Below, piece after piece: positions 49,988 to 53,178 of a stretch of 53,178 bases of DNA (within the stretch, counting starts at the first letter, position 1; every line of letters begins with the position of its first letter). A program made the position numbers and the translations under genes. The DNA comes from Richelia sinica FACHB-800 (GTDB taxonomy: Bacteria; Cyanobacteriota; Cyanobacteriia; Cyanobacteriales; Nostocaceae): the NCBI RefSeq assembly GCF_014698825.1, contig NZ_JACJTT010000037.1, positions 1 through 53,178 on the forward strand, given 5' to 3'. The notes under the pieces are model-generated. The model saw only the letters and a program-made list of their open reading frames with translations, did not search any database and was not told where the DNA came from.

Positions 49988-52105
49988 ATGTCTAAGATAA
50001 AAAATACCCAAACAAATCAAATAGTCAGTAAAAGCAAAGGCGCAATTGTCAAAGTATTGGCGAGACTAACGGCAACAGGATTAGTTAGTTTTGGTATTGG
50101 TGGTGCAGTCACTTTTGACCGTTACAACAGTTATTGGAATCAAACAATATTCCGTGTACAAACTGTTGATTTTAATATTTTATCTCATACATTACCTACT
50201 AAACTTTCCTACGCTTTAATCAAAAAGCAACCCCAGGAAGTACAGCGTACATTAGATAGTAATTATAGTTTATTTGGGCTAATTGTCACAGATGCTAGTG
50301 GACAGAAAATTATTGCTTATTCTGGTAAAGACTCTGGTAAATCCTTATCTTGGAAAGCAGCACTCGACCCACAACAATTAAAAAATCATCCTTACGATGT
50401 GTTGCTTGATCCTCCACCTATTTTTGCACAGTGGACTTATAGCAACTCCAGAGCTACTGAACGCAGTGCTACCAATTTTACTAATCAAGGTCGCGTTATA
50501 GGCAGAGTTTACTATGTTCGGGGTGTTAGGCCAACATTTCAAGAGGATTTGATTACACTGATAAGTAATCCTTTTTCTGGAAGTAGTAGGATTCAAACTT
50601 ACACCACAAGTCTCATAGCTTGTTTTGGGGCTACTTTGCTTATTTGGAGTGGTTTGGAGTTTATTCTTTATAGAAAACGGGTTGGGGAAGAAAAAGCACA
50701 ACAGGAAGTTGAATTAGCTCAAACAAAGGCTGAATTAACTCAACAGGAATTGGAGTTAACTAAAGAAAGGGAAGAAAAAGCACAGCAGGAACTTGAATTA
50801 GCTCAAACAAAGGCTGAATTAGCTCAACAGGAATTGGAGTTAACTAAAGAAAGGGAAGAAAAAGCACAGCAGGAACTTGAATTAGCTCAAACAAAGGCTG
50901 AATTAGCTCAACAGGAATTGGAGTTAATAGAAGAAAGAAATCAAAATTTAATCAATAATAACCAAATTTTACAAATTCAATTAGCTGAAAGAGTCAGTGA
51001 ACTTCAATTGCTCCGAAAACAAAGAGATGATGAGCGTAGCGAACTTGAAAAAGAAACTAATAATTTGCATATTACCAATAAGAAATTAGCAAGTGAAATT
51101 ATTAAACTCAAGACCTCAATCACTAATTTATCAGCAAATGCTAACTTTATCCAATTACAAAAGGAACTCAAAGAAGCTCAAGCACAATCACAACAAAATT
51201 TACAGCATAAACAAGAATATGAGCATCATATAAAACAATTAACACAAAAATTACAAGTTATTCACAATAAACAATTACAAGCTAGTCAACAAAATGAACA
51301 GAAAGATAATGAATTACAGGACTTACAACAACAAATAAATGAAATTGAAAATGCCCGTAGTTTAGCTAAATCTCAACTAGAAGAGTTACATAGAAACGAA
51401 AAAAATTACCAGGAAACTGTACAAAGATTAGAACAGCAAATAAATGAACAAAATTCTAGGGAACGAGAACTTCAAACTCAATTAGAAAGTTTACAAAATT
51501 CACTCAGAGAATATGAACAGAGAGAAAAGCTACTAGAAAAGCGTGCTGAACAGGCAAAAGCCGAGTCTGAGGCTTTAGTTGAAGAAATTGCGCGTGCTAA
51601 AGAAGATATGGGTAGACATCCTTTAAATGACTTTGAAATTGCTATTCAGGAATTATTGAAACAGAATTTTACTGATAGCAGACTTGAAACACAGTTTGAT
51701 GTAGCAAGTGGTCACCAGGGAAGTAGGTTTACTGATTTTCTTCTTGTAACCAATAAAAGCTGTATTGTGTTAGAAGCTAAATCTTATACCGGAATAATTA
51801 AGCCTATTGATAATGTACGAAACTCTGGATGGGTTTGTGAAAAGGTAGGAAGAAGATTAAATATTTTGTCATGCTGGGGTAGAAATCCTTACCAACAGGT
51901 AAAATCCTACTGTGATTCTGTAATGAGCAATAGAAGTCTAGGTATTTCCAGAAAGCCTGTATATGGTGTTGTTGTATTTCCAAATGGTTCATGTATTGAT
52001 GATAGAATTCAGTCCAACATAAGTAGATTTTACAGAGTCACAACACTAGATAATTTAACCACTACTATTCAGGCACTAGAAAATCAAGCTAACTCTTGGA
52101 ATTAG
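49988..52105 (+). CDS. Membrane coiled-coil protein with NERD-like PD-(D/E)XK nuclease domain
   Basis: 705 residues. A membrane segment near 22-40, an exported domain (about 45-190), a second segment near 205-227, a long coiled coil (about 235-545) facing the cytoplasm, and a C-terminal domain (548-705). That domain has D583 and E596-x-K598 (TDFLLVTNKSCIVLEAKSY) and a Q near 637, as in the NERD/PD-(D/E)XK nuclease fold. The coiled coil includes three nearly perfect 28-residue repeats (AQQELELAQTKAELAQQELE). AGGAG six nt before the ATG supports the start. A sensor outside the membrane with a nuclease inside would fit defence or stress signalling; this is inference. Confidence 0.75.
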   Translation: MSKIKNTQTNQIVSKSKGAIVKVLARLTATGLVSFGIGGAVTFDRYNSYWNQTIFRVQTVDFNILSHTLPTKLSYALIKKQPQEVQRTLDSNYSLFGLIVTDASGQKIIAYSGKDSGKSLSWKAALDPQQLKNHPYDVLLDPPPIFAQWTYSNSRATERSATNFTNQGRVIGRVYYVRGVRPTFQEDLITLISNPFSGSSRIQTYTTSLIACFGATLLIWSGLEFILYRKRVGEEKAQQEVELAQTKAELTQQELELTKEREEKAQQELELAQTKAELAQQELELTKEREEKAQQELELAQTKAELAQQELELIEERNQNLINNNQILQIQLAERVSELQLLRKQRDDERSELEKETNNLHITNKKLASEIIKLKTSITNLSANANFIQLQKELKEAQAQSQQNLQHKQEYEHHIKQLTQKLQVIHNKQLQASQQNEQKDNELQDLQQQINEIENARSLAKSQLEELHRNEKNYQETVQRLEQQINEQNSRERELQTQLESLQNSLREYEQREKLLEKRAEQAKAESEALVEEIARAKEDMGRHPLNDFEIAIQELLKQNFTDSRLETQFDVASGHQGSRFTDFLLVTNKSCIVLEAKSYTGIIKPIDNVRNSGWVCEKVGRRLNILSCWGRNPYQQVKSYCDSVMSNRSLGISRKPVYGVVVFPNGSCIDDRIQSNISRFYRVTTLDNLTTTIQALENQANSWN
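50690..50937. repeat. 84-bp tandem repeat, three copies
   Basis: The DNA repeats TTGAATTAGCTCAAACAAAG and following sequence three times, encoding 28-residue heptad units (4 heptads) of the coiled coil. The copies are nearly identical, so the coiled-coil length has changed recently in exact multiples of its helical period. Confidence 0.85.
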
Positions 52106-52149
52106 CACAGATTAAATTAAAAATTTTAACCATATATTTGGTATTTTTC

Positions 52150-53139
52150 ATGTTGAAAAATCGAAACAGTCGGTATTTCATAAACTTTCTTGTACTTGTT
52201 GGAGTCTTAGGTTTATTCAGTTGTAGTCCTACAGAACCCCCAAAACCTACACCTTCCCCAACATCTTCTGCTTCTGGCAGTACAGAATTACAATTACAAG
52301 CCACCACTTTAACTATTGGTATTCTCAGCCCTCCAAAATACTATCAAGGATTAGCTGATTATCTTAAACAGCAATTTGGTAATAAAGTCCAAATAGTTAT
52401 TGATGGTGATGAAAAACTTTCTTATGAAGAAGCTCGAAAAAGAATGCTTAATAAGGAGTGGGATATTTCCTTTCCTCAATCACCAATGCTTTCCATAGCT
52501 GCTAAAAATAATGGTTATACCTTTGCAGCCCGAATGTTTCCCAATAGTCCCCCATATTACCAAGCTACGTTATTTACAAAAGCTAATAGTCCTATTAAAT
52601 CTCTAAATGATTTAAAACCAACACATACTATTGCTATGGGTGATTTTAATTCAGCATCTAGTTTTTATATGGCTTCTTATGATTTATATGGTAAAACCCT
52701 GAAAGTAAATATGGGTCATAAATCATCTAAAATCAGAGAATTAGTAAAAACTGGAAAAGCTGATATAGGTGCTGCGGCATATATAGCTGTTAAGGATGAC
52801 AAAGATTTAAGGATTATTCATCTTAGTAAACAAATCCCTGGCGGTAATGTTTATTTGTCTCCTAACCTTTCTGAATCTGACCGTCAAACAATTATACAAG
52901 TATTATTAAACGCCCCAGCTAACATTAGAAAAGATGCTAATTATGGTGCTGGGGAAGAAGCTGATTATTCACAGTTAATTAAAATTTCTGAAAGAACCGA
53001 GCAAGTTTTAAAATGTGCAAAATTTCCCAAAGAAAATTCTGTAGCTTCTGTTAATTTTTATTGTCCTGATGCAGAAATGTTGAATGTTAAGAAAAATCAG
53101 ATAAAAATAGCCCAAAATATGGTAATTTTGGGCGAATAA
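52150..53139 (+). CDS. PhnD-like substrate-binding lipoprotein
   Basis: About 329 residues from the ATG at 52150, which gives a lipoprotein signal (INFLVLVGVLGLFSC, lipobox Cys 25), followed by a Pro/Thr linker. The mature domain (TLTIGILSPPKYYQGLADYL ... GDEKLSYEEARKRML ... GDFNSASSF ... ADIGAAAYIAV) has the PhnD/NMT1-like periplasmic-binding fold. Such proteins usually serve ABC importers of phosphonate or similar ligands, but none is next to it. It lies 45 bp after the NERD-like gene and seems to be in the same operon, so it could be a ligand sensor for that protein. The ATG choice is based on the lipobox. Confidence 0.8.
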   Translation: MLKNRNSRYFINFLVLVGVLGLFSCSPTEPPKPTPSPTSSASGSTELQLQATTLTIGILSPPKYYQGLADYLKQQFGNKVQIVIDGDEKLSYEEARKRMLNKEWDISFPQSPMLSIAAKNNGYTFAARMFPNSPPYYQATLFTKANSPIKSLNDLKPTHTIAMGDFNSASSFYMASYDLYGKTLKVNMGHKSSKIRELVKTGKADIGAAAYIAVKDDKDLRIIHLSKQIPGGNVYLSPNLSESDRQTIIQVLLNAPANIRKDANYGAGEEADYSQLIKISERTEQVLKCAKFPKENSVASVNFYCPDAEMLNVKKNQIKIAQNMVILGE

Positions 53140-53178
53140 TTAAAATATATTAGTTAAGTTGTGATTATAAATTCCTTT

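Noticed and set aside
1-53178. tRNA, rRNA or complete insertion sequence with transposase
   Set aside because: None could be recognised in either strand.

Overview
The window looks like part or all of a plasmid (or plasmid-like accessory replicon) from a filamentous, probably Nostocales, cyanobacterium. Reasons: many HIP1 octamers (GCGATCGC), AT-rich DNA, a ParA/ribbon-helix-helix partition cassette with flanking iterons, a candidate plasmid initiator gene, ArdA antirestriction protein, a tyrosine recombinase, and no ribosomal, tRNA or core metabolic genes. No organism can be named from sequence alone.

Layout. 0-1.6 kb: an orphan CRISPR array (18 repeats) whose degenerate last repeat abuts a UvrD-helicase remnant. 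1.7-2.1 kb: a small membrane protein. 2.3-8.3 kb: a leftward six-gene block encoding a DNA-binding-like protein, two P-loop ATPases (one HerA/VirB4-like), a YdjM-type membrane hydrolase, an HlyD-like envelope protein and a secreted coiled-coil protein; this may be an uncharacterised envelope-spanning translocation machine. 8.4-9.45 kb: parA and its small partner between two sets of TGCAGTAAT repeats. 9.5-14.1 kb: small zinc-ribbon, HAD and HTH proteins, then a leftward operon with a candidate Rep gene carrying seven 20-bp iterons inside its own coding sequence, and a C5-cytosine methyltransferase nested in another long reading frame. 14.3-15.1 kb: an XRE regulator and a small protein.

15.3-21.1 kb is the most unusual part. 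Two nearly adenine-free genes (one SLOG/DprA-like), nested inverted repeats, an AlkB-like oxygenase, ArdA and several small unknowns occur there. Five copies of a 26-bp palindrome containing an extended -10 (TGCTATAAT) lie at the gene starts, and several genes share the same 13-bp leader before the start codon. It resembles the leading region of a conjugative plasmid, where anti-defence genes are driven by repeated hairpin promoters; that reading is inference.

21.1-25.4 kb: a secreted nuclease, an exported protein, an O-antigen-ligase-like protein and a large secreted protein. 25.4-26.5 kb: a 1.1-kb non-autonomous element with 74-bp terminal inverted repeats (TGTAGCG...CGCTACA) and Tn7-like multi-site ends, only 40 bp from a 60-repeat CRISPR array (26.55-30.89 kb). 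31.1-38.3 kb: a type I-G (formerly I-U) effector operon cas3-csx17-csb1-csb2 with no adaptation genes. 38.8-43.4 kb: pseudopilin, small proteins, a truncated SDR gene, a tyrosine recombinase and an Rpn-type nuclease. 43.8-46.5 kb: an RTX/calcium-repeat protein with recent internal duplications. 46.9-53.1 kb: a zinc-ribbon protein, XRE regulator, a truncated gene, two exported unknowns, a membrane coiled-coil protein with a NERD-like nuclease domain, and a PhnD-like lipoprotein.

A third theme is a dispersed 13-bp motif, TTCTTAGAGGAAA, present more than 20 times between and inside genes but absent from the CRISPR-Cas module, which suggests that the module arrived separately.
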